Counted from the first letter of the stretch, positions 41,653-48,857 are shown. The stretch is DNA of 60,265 nt from Candidatus Hodarchaeota archaeon (GCA_016840285.1 JAEOSR010000124.1:1-60265), one strand, 5' to 3'. Program-made: numbers and translations. Notes: generated by a model from the sequence alone, not told the origin.

Positions 41653-42568
41653 TCCGACTTCAATTTCATTGTATCAGCAAGACGTTGAAGCATTTTATAT
41701 GCGGTATCTTGCCGATCATAAAATGCCAAGGGAGCCGCAATCGATGCCTATGAGTATTGGAAGTGCCTTTGATGCAAGAGCAAAATCTTATCTCCATGAG
41801 AAGCTCTTTGGTAAAGGGGCCGATCCTAAGTATGATTTACAGACACTCTTTGAAGAACAGGTAGAGTCCCATAATCGTGACTGGGCTTGGGAAGAAAGTG
41901 AGTTTGTTTTTAATCAATACAAGCAGGCTGGCTGCCTTGGAGATTTAATACTGGAACTTAATCAATCTGTAGGAAGACCGAGATTTGAATTCAGTATCGA
42001 AGATACTATCTCCACACAGATCGGCGATATTCCTTTGCTTGGGAGGCCAGATATTTTCTTCATAAATTCTGAAGGCGCTAGGGTGATTCTTGATTGGAAA
42101 TGTAACGGGTATTGTCGTGATAGTCTAACGAGTCCTATGAAAGGCTACATCAAACTGAGGGAGATTGGGAAACCAGAAAAACAACATCGTGATTGCCATC
42201 CTATGTTGGTTAATGGTATAATGATTAACGTAGCTATGTATCTTGAGGACGGTAACAAGAGTTATGCGGATCAGTTATCAATTTACTCGTGGCTACTCGG
42301 AGAGTCCTTCGGTTCAGAGAGTATGATTACAGGAATAGATCAAATTTGTGGACCTAAGGATCGTTTGAGGTTTGCTACTCACAGACTCAGAATTAGTGCG
42401 GACTATCAATTCGAGTTGTTAGCTTTGATTGAACAGATTTGGCAAACTATTAATTCTGATCATATTTTTCATGATATGTTACCCGAGGAATCACAAGCTC
42501 GTTGTGAACTTCTTGATAGTATCAGTAATCACGAAAGTGATCCAGCTTTTCAGGAATGTTGCGAATGA
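41630..42568 (+). CDS. RecB/Cas4-like PD-(D/E)XK exonuclease
   Basis: 312 residues from ATG 41630, with AAGGAG upstream; the longer frame overlaps the endonuclease gene. YLSPTSISLYQQ at the N-terminus, GRPDIFF then VILDWKCN (D...D-x-K active site) fit the RecB-like nuclease family of phage recombination or degradation enzymes. A C-terminal Cys pair region (QARCELL, ECCE) might hold an iron-sulfur cluster as in Cas4, but the pattern is incomplete. Confidence 0.78.
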   Translation: MRVPSYLSPTSISLYQQDVEAFYMRYLADHKMPREPQSMPMSIGSAFDARAKSYLHEKLFGKGADPKYDLQTLFEEQVESHNRDWAWEESEFVFNQYKQAGCLGDLILELNQSVGRPRFEFSIEDTISTQIGDIPLLGRPDIFFINSEGARVILDWKCNGYCRDSLTSPMKGYIKLREIGKPEKQHRDCHPMLVNGIMINVAMYLEDGNKSYADQLSIYSWLLGESFGSESMITGIDQICGPKDRLRFATHRLRISADYQFELLALIEQIWQTINSDHIFHDMLPEESQARCELLDSISNHESDPAFQECCE

Positions 42569-42990
42569 GTATAGAAAATCTCAAACCAACTTGGATTGAA
42601 TATCTTTACGATATTGATATTAAAAGTTTTTATTGGCCGTGGCCTAAGGAGGGTTGGGATAATATCAAAGGCTATATTTTTAGAACCTATATTTTGAAGA
42701 ATACTCCAAAGGGTTTCACAAGTTTCAAAGTAGGTCCAGATTGTCTGAGAATAATCAAAATTGCTGTTCATCCTGATTATCGAAGAATAGGTATTGGGAG
42801 CCTTTTAATGGATGATTTGGTGCATATAGGTATTAGTCAGAAGAAATCTAAGTTAGAAATGATTGTCCATGAGGAATGTAAATATTTAGATTGGTTAAGA
42901 AATAGAGGATGGCGGGCAACTACCGTTGAAAGAGGATTATTCCCTGATGGTACTGATGGTTATACCTTTGAAAGAAAAGTGATACAATAA
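42565..42990 (+). CDS. GNAT-family N-acetyltransferase
   Basis: 141 residues from ATG 42565 (ATGA overlap). IIKIAVHPDYRRIGIGSLLMDDL is the acetyl-CoA-binding motif A (R-R-x-G-x-G). SKLEMIVHEECKYLDWLRNRGW matches motif B. The target could be a protein or small molecule; a phage role in modifying host proteins or modified bases is possible. Confidence 0.8.
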   Translation: MSIENLKPTWIEYLYDIDIKSFYWPWPKEGWDNIKGYIFRTYILKNTPKGFTSFKVGPDCLRIIKIAVHPDYRRIGIGSLLMDDLVHIGISQKKSKLEMIVHEECKYLDWLRNRGWRATTVERGLFPDGTDGYTFERKVIQ

Positions 42991-42991
42991 A

Positions 42992-43003
42992 GATTTTATT
43001 ATC
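42992..43003 (-). repeat. Intergenic dispersed-motif copy before gene 43014
   Basis: GATTTTATTATC in the 23-nt gap, 11 nt before the ATG at 43014, the same sequence and almost the same spacing as the copy before 23581. Confidence 0.55.
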
Positions 43004-43013
43004 AGAAAAGAGT

Positions 43014-43460
43014 ATGATTATGAATAGTGTCTATCTTGCTGGAAGTATTACAGGTTTGAGTTATCAAGAAGCTACAAATTGGAGGAAACGCTTTCAGGCC
43101 CTTGTTGGTCCTAAAATTAAGTGCTTTGATCCAATGAGAGGTAAAAGATTCTTAGAAAATGTAAAGGAATTAGGGAATTGCTATGAGCATCCTTTGGCTA
43201 CAGCTCAAGGCATTATTGTTAGGGATCATTTTGATTGCCACCGTTGTGATGTTTTATTAGTTAATTTTCTTGATGCCAAGATTGTGAGTATCGGAACGTG
43301 TTTTGAAATTGCTTGGTGTTCTCAAAGACGGATACCAATAGTGCTGATTATGGAGCCAGAAGATAATATTCATAATCATGCTTTTATTACTGAGGCTGCT
43401 AGCTTCAGGAGCACTTCTTTGATTGAAGCAGCAGAGATTGTAAAAGCAATACTCCTTTAA
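43014..43460 (+). CDS. Nucleoside 2-deoxyribosyltransferase-like protein
   Basis: 148 residues (ATG 43014 or 43020). SVYLAGSITGLSYQEATNWR, CFDPMRG, DHFDCHRCDVLLVNFLDA and SIGTCFEIAWC follow the family plan, with the Glu of CFEIAW in the place of the catalytic Glu. It would exchange bases between deoxynucleosides in salvage, or cleave nucleotides as in phage DNA-modification pathways. Confidence 0.8.
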   Translation: MIMNSVYLAGSITGLSYQEATNWRKRFQALVGPKIKCFDPMRGKRFLENVKELGNCYEHPLATAQGIIVRDHFDCHRCDVLLVNFLDAKIVSIGTCFEIAWCSQRRIPIVLIMEPEDNIHNHAFITEAASFRSTSLIEAAEIVKAILL

Positions 43461-43473
43461 GAAAGAGGTAATA

Positions 43474-43692
43474 ATGTTCAAGATTCGTCGTCGTAGACTG
43501 GAGAGTGTTTCTTTTGGTAATAAGATTCCTCGATTCCTTGATAAATTCAGGAAGCAGAGGAAAGAGGTTCTGAATATCAGAGTACGATTAGCTTCAGCGC
43601 GGAAGTGGATGTGGTTGAGTTTGGCGGTTATTGCTGTGGTAATAGCAGTAGTGGCTATTAAGTATTCACCTAATATACTAGGATTATTTTAA
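43474..43692 (+). CDS. Small single-pass membrane protein
   Basis: 72 residues, AAAGAGG upstream. A strongly basic N-terminal half followed by one membrane helix (WLSLAVIAVVIAVVAIKY). Orientation with the basic part inside is expected. Function unknown. Confidence 0.6.
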   Translation: MFKIRRRRLESVSFGNKIPRFLDKFRKQRKEVLNIRVRLASARKWMWLSLAVIAVVIAVVAIKYSPNILGLF

Positions 43693-43736
43693 TGCTGCTC
43701 TAATGGCAGCAGAACAATTATACGGAGAGTTTGCTT

Positions 43737-44453
43737 ATGGGTAAAATACGTCTTTATAATCAAGATTGTCTAAAGTTCTTAGAGGACTGCGGGCACTATG
43801 ACTGTATCTTCCTCGATCCTCCTGATAATACCCGAGTAAAATATCAAGGATTCGAGGATTATAGGAGTGATTACTATGAGTGGCTGGAAAAAATATTGCT
43901 TTTAGCTATTACTAAAAGTAAGGTTACTTGGCTTAGTTATAATGCGATTCATGATCTTAAAATCAAGGCAACCTTAGCCGAGATTCTAAAGTCTAATTAT
44001 TTGACTCGGAATGTTAAGATGCTGATTTGGAGGTATACTTTTGGGCAGTATAATGATAAAGATTGTGCTAATGGCTACAGACCGCTGTTGCGGATAGCTA
44101 GAGTAGATTGGAAGCCTGATGTTTCTAAAATCAAAATTCTCTCCAAGAGAATGAAGATTGGAGATTCTCGGGCTAAAGGATTAAGGGTTCCTGACGATGT
44201 TTGGGAGTTTTCGAGGATAGTAGGTAATAGCCCGGAGCGGAGAGCCTGGAGTCCCTGTCAGCATCCCGAGGCTCTTTTGAGGAGAATCTTTTTAATGTCT
44301 TCAGGTAGCAGGTTCCTTGATTGTTTCTGTGGGAGTGGAACCGGAATTAGAGTAGCTAAGCAATTAAAGCTTGATCTCGATAGTGTTGAAATTAGTAAAG
44401 TGACTTGTGATCATTTAATGGAGGAGCATAATGAAATTACTTACATTAAGTGA
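43737..44453 (+). CDS. DNA methyltransferase (N4/N6 class) with DPPD motif
   Basis: 238 residues from ATG 43737 with GGAG upstream. YDCIFLDPPDNTRVKYQGF holds motif IV as DPPD in place of DPPY. Motif I comes late, SRFLDCFCGSGTGIRVAK, preceded by CQHPEALLRRIF, so the order is the beta class (catalytic motif before AdoMet motif). It is expected to modify adenine-N6 or cytosine-N4 in phage DNA, protecting it from restriction. Confidence 0.82.
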   Translation: MGKIRLYNQDCLKFLEDCGHYDCIFLDPPDNTRVKYQGFEDYRSDYYEWLEKILLLAITKSKVTWLSYNAIHDLKIKATLAEILKSNYLTRNVKMLIWRYTFGQYNDKDCANGYRPLLRIARVDWKPDVSKIKILSKRMKIGDSRAKGLRVPDDVWEFSRIVGNSPERRAWSPCQHPEALLRRIFLMSSGSRFLDCFCGSGTGIRVAKQLKLDLDSVEISKVTCDHLMEEHNEITYIK

Positions 44454-44493
44454 TTAAAGCAGCAGTATTTACATAAAATTTAAGGAGAATATA

Positions 44494-44970
44494 ATGCTTT
44501 TAGTGAACAGAAGAATTTTTAATCTTGATGATTATAGTGATAATATTTTTAATCTTGAAGAAATAGCTCACGCTTTAAGTTTCACTTGTAGATGGGGCGG
44601 AAATTGTAATGTTTGGAATAGTGTAGCAGAACATTCAGTGATGGTTTCGCGGGAGATGGAGGAATTCAAAGCCTACGGGCTATTGCATGATTGTAGTGAA
44701 TGGATATTTCCTGATTTACCTAGTCCATTAGCTAAAGTAGTACCGGACTACAAGCGGGAGACCGAGAAGTTACAGAAGGTTATTTACAAGAAGTTTGATT
44801 TATTTTGGGAAGAACCTAAAGAATTAAAGAAAGCAGATCTTAAAATCAGGGAAAAGGAATATCAGGATTATGTCATAGGAAGTAAAGAGTCCTGGAATCC
44901 AGAAGAAGGGCAATTTTGGTTTTTAACAGAAGCGAGAAAATTAGGGATACCCTTCCAGGGTGTCCATTAA
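44494..44970 (+). CDS. HD-domain phosphohydrolase (nucleotidase-like)
   Basis: 158 residues, AAGGAG upstream. H of VAEHSVMVS, HD of LLHDCSEWIF and a later D of PDLPSPLAK match YfbR-like HD hydrolases that dephosphorylate dNMPs. It may tune the deoxynucleotide pool with the kinases and dUTPase encoded elsewhere. It is the last gene before a 918-bp noncoding stretch. Confidence 0.8.
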   Translation: MLLVNRRIFNLDDYSDNIFNLEEIAHALSFTCRWGGNCNVWNSVAEHSVMVSREMEEFKAYGLLHDCSEWIFPDLPSPLAKVVPDYKRETEKLQKVIYKKFDLFWEEPKELKKADLKIREKEYQDYVIGSKESWNPEEGQFWFLTEARKLGIPFQGVH

Positions 44971-44990
44971 AAGAGGCGCTTGGGATCATT

Positions 44991-45457
44991 TTTGGCGAAT
45001 ATTATGATAACTTTAAGTGTCAGAATCCTGACACCCTCTAATGGGGGGGGTATCATCCTAATAGGGTTGTATTATTCTGCCTAGTCATTTTGGTTGTACC
45101 CTCCCCAGAAGGAGGTACCCGAACGGTACGCCCCTCAAACCACCCGACGATGTAAGTCTAATGATAGCAATGGGTTACGACTCCCTACTACCACTCTTCT
45201 TTCTATTACTCTACTACTAAAAGTAATAAAGAAGTAAGAGTATATAAGGGTAGTGGAACGGGCTGGGTGTCTGTAGACTGTAACTTCCGCAGAATACCCC
45301 TTTCTAGGCCCTCAGTGGCTCTCTAAGCCGCTATCTTTTTGCACTTGGGTACGGACACCCTTTCTTGTAACTCTCCTTAACGGCTCTCTAAGCCGTTATC
45401 CCCAGGAAGAAGGGTGTCAGGAATCTGACACTTAGCGTTATCATATTTTTGGCCAAA
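44991..45457. repeat. 467-bp noncoding element bounded by 47-bp inverted repeats
   Basis: The left end (44991-45037) and the inverted right end (45411-45457) share TTTGGC, ATGATAAC, TAAGTGTCAGA and TCCTGACACCCT at equal spacing, with few mismatches. Each end holds its own 7-bp hairpin GTGTCAG/CTGACAC. Inside there is no credible ORF, GC content is higher than around it, and there is a G8 run (45043-45050) and two CTCTAAGCCG hairpins (about 45314 and 45382). It could be a MITE-like element, an RNA or an origin. No target duplication was evident. Confidence 0.65.
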
Positions 45458-45822
45458 TTCCATCCCGGAATCCTCGATTTCATCCCAGATTTTAAGAATC
45501 CTCGACTCCTCGATTTAAGGTTACTAGCTTCCTCGATTTCAAAATCATGGTGTAGAATCACATATTCGGGGTAGGCGTGTGACAGTGTAGGATCGAAGGT
45601 GCGGGGTAGCGTGTACGCATAGATTAGATTTTTAATGATGTTTGCATATTCCTTATAATTGATACTAAAATCATTATCGGAATATCATATCATTAGTGAT
45701 TTTGTGGACGTGTCAATAACAAAACATTGGTGCATCTTTTCTACATCATTATAACATTTGATTATTTTGTTGGCACACTTTAACTCTTTACTCTGTAAAG
45801 ACTTAGGATTATTCTGAAATGT
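45458..45822. other. Noncoding interval with short repeats
   Basis: No gene seen. It holds three TCCTCGATT repeats (45470-45540) like those near 48.6 kb, a dispersed-motif copy on the minus strand (45535), and another (45661) at the centre of an inverted repeat ATATTCC/GGAATAT (45646-45685). Confidence 0.5.
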
Positions 45823-45851
45823 TTGGCATAGAAAATGCTTCATTATATACT
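45823..45851 (+). promoter_or_regulatory. Sigma70-type promoter
   Basis: TTGGCA (45823-45828), 17-nt spacer, TATACT (45846-45851), about 30 nt before the ribosome site AGGAGG of the gene at 45889. Confidence 0.65.
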
Positions 45852-45888
45852 TCGCGCGAACAGTACATTTCTGATTAGGAGGATTGTA

Positions 45889-46065
45889 ATGAAGCCCTGT
45901 GAAAAGTGTGGTAATCCAGCTGAAGAGGGTTATCGGTTCTGTGCCAGTTGTATCGGTATTATTAAGAAGGCGATTCGTGATGATTATCGTGGTGTTATTG
46001 ACTGTACCTATCGTCCGCTTTCTGCTCAAGAAAAGGTTAGTGAGACTCGCAACGGTATCGATTAG
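45889..46065 (+). CDS. Small zinc-ribbon protein
   Basis: 58 residues from ATG 45889 with a near-perfect AGGAGG; upstream in-frame starts lie in the promoter. CEKCGNPAEEGYRFCASC is a four-Cys zinc ribbon at the N-terminus. Probably an early regulator or host-binding protein. Confidence 0.65.
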   Translation: MKPCEKCGNPAEEGYRFCASCIGIIKKAIRDDYRGVIDCTYRPLSAQEKVSETRNGID

Positions 46066-46110
46066 TATAACCAGAACATTAGGAACATTAGGAAATTTTC
46101 CAGAATTTAC

Positions 46111-46138
46111 TGGACAATGGCCGGGAGTAGTGTATAAT
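46111..46138 (+). promoter_or_regulatory. Sigma70-type promoter with extended -10
   Basis: TGGACA (46111-46116), 16-nt spacer, TATAAT (46133-46138) preceded by GTG. It lies 40 nt before ATG 46178. Confidence 0.7.
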
Positions 46139-46177
46139 AGAGTATAGGGGCAATGGTCACTAATTGAAAGGGTTGCT

Positions 46178-46354
46178 ATGCATACTGTTAGGATTGTACT
46201 GGTCGATGGAAGTAAGCATAAGCGTAAGGTGTCTGGCACTTATGCGAATTGCGTTCGAGCTATTGTAGCCGAGTTTGGTACACACCACATCGTTAGAGTA
46301 TGGGTATCAGGGATTGATCGGACGGCGGACTTCATTAGTTACTCCAGGGGGTAG
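46178..46354 (+). CDS. Small basic protein of unknown function
   Basis: 58 residues, GAAAGGG upstream, immediately behind a good promoter. Mixed alpha/beta with basic N-terminus (RIVLVDGSKHKRKVSGTY). Below common ORF cutoffs, but supported by promoter, ribosome site and regular codon use. Confidence 0.55.
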   Translation: MHTVRIVLVDGSKHKRKVSGTYANCVRAIVAEFGTHHIVRVWVSGIDRTADFISYSRG

Positions 46355-46482
46355 GACGAAAATCGGTAATCTCTAGAATCGGGAAAATAGGATGATATGA
46401 TTTTTCGATTTTACTTAATCCTCACAAGTCTACCTTGATTGTAAAATCATTCCTACAATCTTCGACAATCTGGGCTTTCGAC

Positions 46483-46510
46483 TTGACTTCTGATGTAGGT
46501 AGGCAATACT
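46483..46510 (+). promoter_or_regulatory. Probable sigma70-type promoter
   Basis: TTGACT (46483-46488), 16-nt spacer, AATACT (46505-46510). A dispersed-motif copy (46437) and a degenerate leader element (TGATATGATTTTTCGA, about 46394) lie upstream. It drives the tiny membrane-protein genes. Confidence 0.5.
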
Positions 46511-46545
46511 TGAGTATAAGGGGACAACAACGCAAAGGAGAAACA

Positions 46546-46629
46546 ATGGTCACTACACTTATCACTTTTGCAGTTATCGTCGTCTTGGCAGCCGTTATCA
46601 ATACTGCTGTTAATCCCCGCACATTCTAG
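46546..46629 (+). CDS. 27-residue membrane peptide
   Basis: ATG 46546 follows AAAGGAG by 7 nt. The product is nearly all one helix: TLITFAVIVVLAAVINTAVN. It is the first of four consecutive tiny membrane or basic peptides. Such early peptides often alter host membranes, but here the function is unknown. Confidence 0.55.
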   Translation: MVTTLITFAVIVVLAAVINTAVNPRTF

Positions 46630-46640
46630 GAGTAAAATAG

Positions 46641-46730
46641 TTGCTGATGTTAGCGATTAGTCTAATGATGATAGTTATTGGGGTCGTCACCCTTTATTTC
46701 AGAATCCAGGTTTTCAGGAGTTACTGGTAA
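46641..46730 (+). CDS. 27-29-residue membrane peptide
   Basis: TTG 46641 has TAGGAG 8 nt upstream; ATG 46647 is the alternative. The sequence LAISLMMIVIGVVTLYFRI is one membrane helix followed by a basic-aromatic end (RSYW). The start is uncertain. Confidence 0.45.
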   Translation: MLMLAISLMMIVIGVVTLYFRIQVFRSYW

Positions 46731-46731
46731 A

Positions 46732-46878
46732 ATGAGAATATATCACAGATTGCAGAAGATTGTAAAATCCGATCAAGAACGAATAATGCGAAGAATCTTA
46801 CAACCTGATAGGTTTGGGATAATTGTCACAATGTATTGGGTTGTCAATTCTCATTCAACTTATATAAAGGGAAAATAG
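46732..46878 (+). CDS. Small basic protein of unknown function
   Basis: 48 residues from ATG 46732, one base after the previous stop. Basic helix (HRLQKIVKSDQERIMRRIL) then an aromatic segment. An out-of-frame dispersed-motif copy lies at 46758. Confidence 0.45.
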   Translation: MRIYHRLQKIVKSDQERIMRRILQPDRFGIIVTMYWVVNSHSTYIKGK

Positions 46879-46879
46879 T

Positions 46880-47053
46880 ATGTTTGGTATGCTGATGGTT
46901 TTTATAGTGGTTGCAATGTATGCAACGGTCATATTCCTTTTTCTGGGTATACTTTTTCCGCGGGCATTTCAATCCGAATCAATAGCAATGGAAAACGTGA
47001 TGATCGGCTTGTTGTCGATTTTATTGATCGTGTTATGTTTTCTGGTTTTCTGA
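46880..47053 (+). CDS. Small two-helix membrane protein
   Basis: 57 residues, AAAGGG upstream. Two clear membrane helices (VFIVVAMYATVIFLFLGILF and IGLLSILLIVLCFLVF) joined by a short polar loop, a holin-like shape. It overlaps no confirmed gene; the next ATG is at 47063. Confidence 0.6.
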   Translation: MFGMLMVFIVVAMYATVIFLFLGILFPRAFQSESIAMENVMIGLLSILLIVLCFLVF

Positions 47054-47062
47054 GGAGAAGTT

Positions 47063-47382
47063 ATGAAACAGCACAAAAATGGTGGCGGTTGGATTGCAGA
47101 AACTGCGACGATCGCAGAGACTGCTTACATTGGGTACAATGCGATTGTGGAAGATTACGCGATTGTACAGGATCATGCAATTGTAATGGGTTATGTAATT
47201 GTAATGGATCATGCAATTGTATTGGATTATGCAACTGTAAAGATTATGCAACTGTAAAGGATTATGCAATTATAAAGGATCACGCGGTTGTGCAGGATTA
47301 TGCAATTGTAAGAGATTATGCAATTGTAAAGGATTATATGAGAATCTCGGATGATATGATTGGTTTCGGTCTAACCCCATAG
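47063..47382 (+). pseudogene. Hexapeptide-repeat (left-handed beta-helix) gene with frameshift
   Basis: From ATG 47063 (GAGGAG upstream), repeats of the type DYAIVK, DHAIVQ and GYVIVM appear. At about 47243 one G is missing from the unit (GTAAAGATT versus GTAAAGGATT elsewhere), which forces a stop at 47257. In the +1-corrected frame the same repeats continue to 47382 (DYAIIK, DHAVVQ, DYAIVR). The full protein would have about 13 hexapeptides and the short tail DDMIGFGLTP. The 18-bp DNA repeats make slippage, sequencing error or regulated phase switching possible. Confidence 0.65.
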
Positions 47383-47443
47383 GAGAATTGTTCCATTTGT
47401 TCTGTTTGTTCCGTTTCTAATTACTTTGAGGAGTTTGTGAGTT

Positions 47444-48439
47444 ATGGCTACTAATGTTGCACGTATGATTCCTGTTGACAGTTTGGTGTTTGCGGACAAT
47501 GTGCGTTCTCCGGAATGTACGGCTATTCCGCAGATGGTCGAAAGCTACCGTCGCAATGGTTATAAAGTTAATCACCCGTTGGTGGTATCTGAGAAAACCG
47601 ACGGTACTTACCTGGTACTTTGTGGCAATCGGCGGGGTATGGCCCTGCATTGGCTTAGAGACAACGATAATGGGGCCTATCGAGCGGCTTGTCCTGCTGA
47701 TTGTAAAATCCCTGCTATTGTGCATAAGGGATTGACGCAAGAGGAGGAGACTCTTTTGCGTATCGATCATTCGACGGACGAGGATCGTGTGCCCCTTGAT
47801 GAGTGGAGTATTTACCTGGCAATCAAGCAGCTAGCTCTTGTGGGTATTGACACGCAAGAGCGAATTGCTGACAAGCTAGGGCTCTATTACACTAAGGGTA
47901 AGAACAAGGGTCAGCCGAATAGATCCTATGTGCAACCACGTCTTAACTTGGTAAGGTTGCCCTCTTTCGTTGAGGAGACAATGAGGGAGTATACCATTGA
48001 TAAGGATCGGACTCCTCTTCGATGGTCGCATATTGCGGGATTATACAAAGCGTATAATGCCGAGTTTGTTGACTATCCAGAAAGTGATGGCCCTGAGTTC
48101 AAGGAAGCTTGGGAGAAAGCTATTACTCCTCTGGAATCTAAGGAGAAAAAGGGTAATGACGGGAAAAAGGAATTGACTCCTGCTGATGCAATCAAGCGGG
48201 CGCAGGTCGCTAGCTCTTGCGGGCTAGCTAGGGCCCTCCTAGTTGTGACTGGGCAATCTGATGACAATATCAGTGATATTGATCGTGAGATTGTTGAGGG
48301 TGAGACGGCTATCGTCACCCTTGCCAGTATCAAGGATTACCTGGGTGAAGAGGATTACACTCAATTGGTGGTATCTGCAAGGGAGCAGGCTACTATGCAG
48401 CAAGAAGCAAATACTCCTGTTGAGGTAATCACTGACTAG
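47444..48439 (+). CDS. ParB-like DNA-binding protein (3 of 3)
   Basis: 331 residues, GAGGAG upstream. PVDSLVFADNVRSPECTAI and YLVLCGNRRGMALHWLRD give the ParB N-terminal fold. A later region (IAIKQLALVGIDTQERIADKLGLYY-like) may be the HTH. Like 21011 it is notably more GC-rich than its neighbours. A perfect terminator follows directly, so it closes the early unit. Confidence 0.75.
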   Translation: MATNVARMIPVDSLVFADNVRSPECTAIPQMVESYRRNGYKVNHPLVVSEKTDGTYLVLCGNRRGMALHWLRDNDNGAYRAACPADCKIPAIVHKGLTQEEETLLRIDHSTDEDRVPLDEWSIYLAIKQLALVGIDTQERIADKLGLYYTKGKNKGQPNRSYVQPRLNLVRLPSFVEETMREYTIDKDRTPLRWSHIAGLYKAYNAEFVDYPESDGPEFKEAWEKAITPLESKEKKGNDGKKELTPADAIKRAQVASSCGLARALLVVTGQSDDNISDIDREIVEGETAIVTLASIKDYLGEEDYTQLVVSAREQATMQQEANTPVEVITD

Positions 48440-48443
48440 GCAC

Positions 48444-48485
48444 ATACCCCCTAATAGTAAGGCTGCTATTAGGGGGTATCTTTAT
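48444..48485 (+). terminator. Rho-independent terminator
   Basis: A perfect 14-bp stem, ATACCCCCTAATAG with CTATTAGGGGGTAT, an 8-nt loop and then CTTTAT. It starts 5 nt after the ParB-like stop. Confidence 0.9.
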
Positions 48486-48547
48486 GCGCTGATATTTTCG
48501 GCGCGCCGAATTATTTTGATTGTAGGCAAAAAACAGAAATTGCTTAG

Positions 48548-48637
48548 TTTACGAGGACTCAAGGATTCAAGGATTCGAGAAATCGAGGACTCTTACCTCA
48601 TTGCCCTTGATTCCTCGATTCCTCGATTCCTCGATAG
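48548..48637. repeat. Short iterated repeats (GATTCCTC type)
   Basis: Three perfect tandem 8-bp units of GATTCCTC at about 48610-48636 are preceded by degenerate inverted units (CAAGGATT twice, AAATCGAGGACTC). They can fold into a long imperfect hairpin. Related units occur at 45470-45540. The overlapping ORF is rejected. Confidence 0.7.
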
Positions 48638-48726
48638 TAATATCTGGTGGGGTTATTTTCCCAACAGAAAGTGCACCCCTCCGATAGGGGATTTGAGAGC
48701 CCCATTAACTGAGAAGTCGGGATTGA

Positions 48727-48857
48727 ATTTCGCCAAATAAAATCCCGAAAAATTTTCAGTTTTATTGCACTTTTTTACGATTTTCAGCGTATTATATAGT
48801 AGCAGGACAGAGAAAAAATTTTGAAAAATTTTCGCCAAATTTGATCCCGAAGATTTT
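48727..48857 (+). repeat. Direct repeats bracketing a promoter
   Basis: TTTCGCCAAAT-(A/T-rich 4)-ATCCCGAA-n-ATTTT occurs at 48727-48756 and 48828-48857. Related cores occur at the ends of the 45-kb element (about 44983 inverted, 45448 direct). Confidence 0.7.
48765..48795 (+). promoter_or_regulatory. Shared unusual promoter, third copy
   Basis: TTGCAC (48765-48770), 19-nt spacer, TATTAT (48790-48795) within GCGTATTATATAGTAGC, as at 20845 and 20637. It stands before the packaging-structural operon. Confidence 0.65.

Noticed and set aside
43692..43722. Terminator after the 43474 gene
   Set aside because: TGCTGC-TCTAATG-GCAGCA forms a hairpin, but no T tract follows and the next gene starts close by.
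44991..45457. CRISPR array or insertion sequence
   Set aside because: There are no regularly spaced identical repeats with unique spacers and no transposase ORF between the inverted repeats.
45685..46239. Minus-strand 184-residue ORF
   Set aside because: It runs antisense through three sigma70-type promoter and ribosome-site signals of the plus strand and its composition is Thr/Ile/Cys-biased without domains.
48516..48740. 74-residue plus ORF
   Set aside because: It translates the iterated GATTCCTC repeats and has no ribosome site; the protein has no domain-like pattern.
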